DNA of 64,000 nt from an uncultured Opitutaceae bacterium (GTDB lineage: Bacteria > Verrucomicrobiota > Verrucomicrobiia > Opitutales > Opitutaceae), in assembly GCA_903929355.1 (NCBI GenBank), contig CAIYUN010000081.1:85699-149698 (forward strand); not shown here. Direction: 5' to 3'. Position 1 is the first letter of the stretch. Below: more notes on the stretch, generated by a model. It saw only the letters and a list, made by a program, of their open reading frames with translations, was not told the origin of the DNA and did not search any database.

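Noticed and set aside
20542..62972. Plus-strand frames in other registers within 20.5-64 kb (His/Arg/Gly-rich or Pro/Ala/Ser-rich)
   Set aside because: Out-of-phase readings of the giant gene; no starts with signals and no recognisable domains.
20624..63892. Very long minus-strand open frames (20624-23800, 38468-43999, 51803-56506, 57413-60343, 60566-63892 and others)
   Set aside because: They are antisense to the giant gene. Their Arg/Gly/Ala/Gln-rich, domain-free translations are what GC-rich codon bias produces on the complement of NTYTGG repeats.
20576..64000. Several separate adjacent PATR genes
   Set aside because: The cap/header junctions near 47.2, 51.7, 56.2 and 60.0 kb invite this reading, but I find no stop, start with signal peptide, or intergenic gap at any of them.
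1..64000. tRNA, rRNA or riboswitch genes
   Set aside because: I saw no cloverleaf, rRNA-like or riboswitch-like sequence by eye; a covariance-model search could not be run.

Overview
The window is GC-rich bacterial DNA dominated by one giant surface-protein gene. Its content fits a Verrucomicrobiota bacterium, probably of the Opitutae type: autotransporter-associated beta-strand (PATR, TIGR02601-like) repeats, several glycosyltransferase-TPR membrane proteins of the TMTC kind, and intergenic spaces filled with short dispersed repeats. The phylum is an inference; no rRNA or other taxonomic marker is present.

Positions 1-2832 hold a compact plus-strand run of overlapping phage-type genes: a ThyX-like thymidylate synthase, a small MazG-like protein, and three further proteins including a winged-helix-like regulator. 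A convergent membrane/coiled-coil gene follows (2838-3317). Positions 3886-8833 form a glycosylation block: a polyprenyl-phosphate sugar synthase-like GT2 on the minus strand, divergent from an AsnB-type amidotransferase, which is followed by a TMTC-like membrane/TPR protein. Positions 9060-13392 are a second phage-like patch. Its minus-strand genes 9060-10556 are diverged relatives, in the same order, of the genes at 1108-2832. It also holds a divergent plus-strand pair, a 9-bp tandem-repeat gene and two virion-like or unknown proteins.

Positions 13858-18300 hold two more TMTC-like paralogues, one on each strand. An M29 aminopeptidase (18651-19769) follows, and then an 800-bp repeat-rich spacer.

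From 20576 to the last base (64000) a single plus-strand frame stays open. It encodes at least 14,475 residues, starts with a signal peptide, and continues as about a hundred PATR beta-strand repeats without reaching a stop. Its 3' part looks like complete passenger units (header, repeats, closing cap) joined head to tail in one frame, with junctions near 47.2, 51.7, 56.2 and 60.0 kb. A block of nearly 2 kb is duplicated inside it.

A working picture, part of it inference: the GT2 enzyme makes a lipid-linked sugar, the TMTC-like GT-C proteins transfer it to exported proteins, and the neighbouring Thr/Ser-rich beta-strand giant is a candidate acceptor. The phage-like modules and the duplicated TMTC genes show a region reshaped by repeat-driven recombination.
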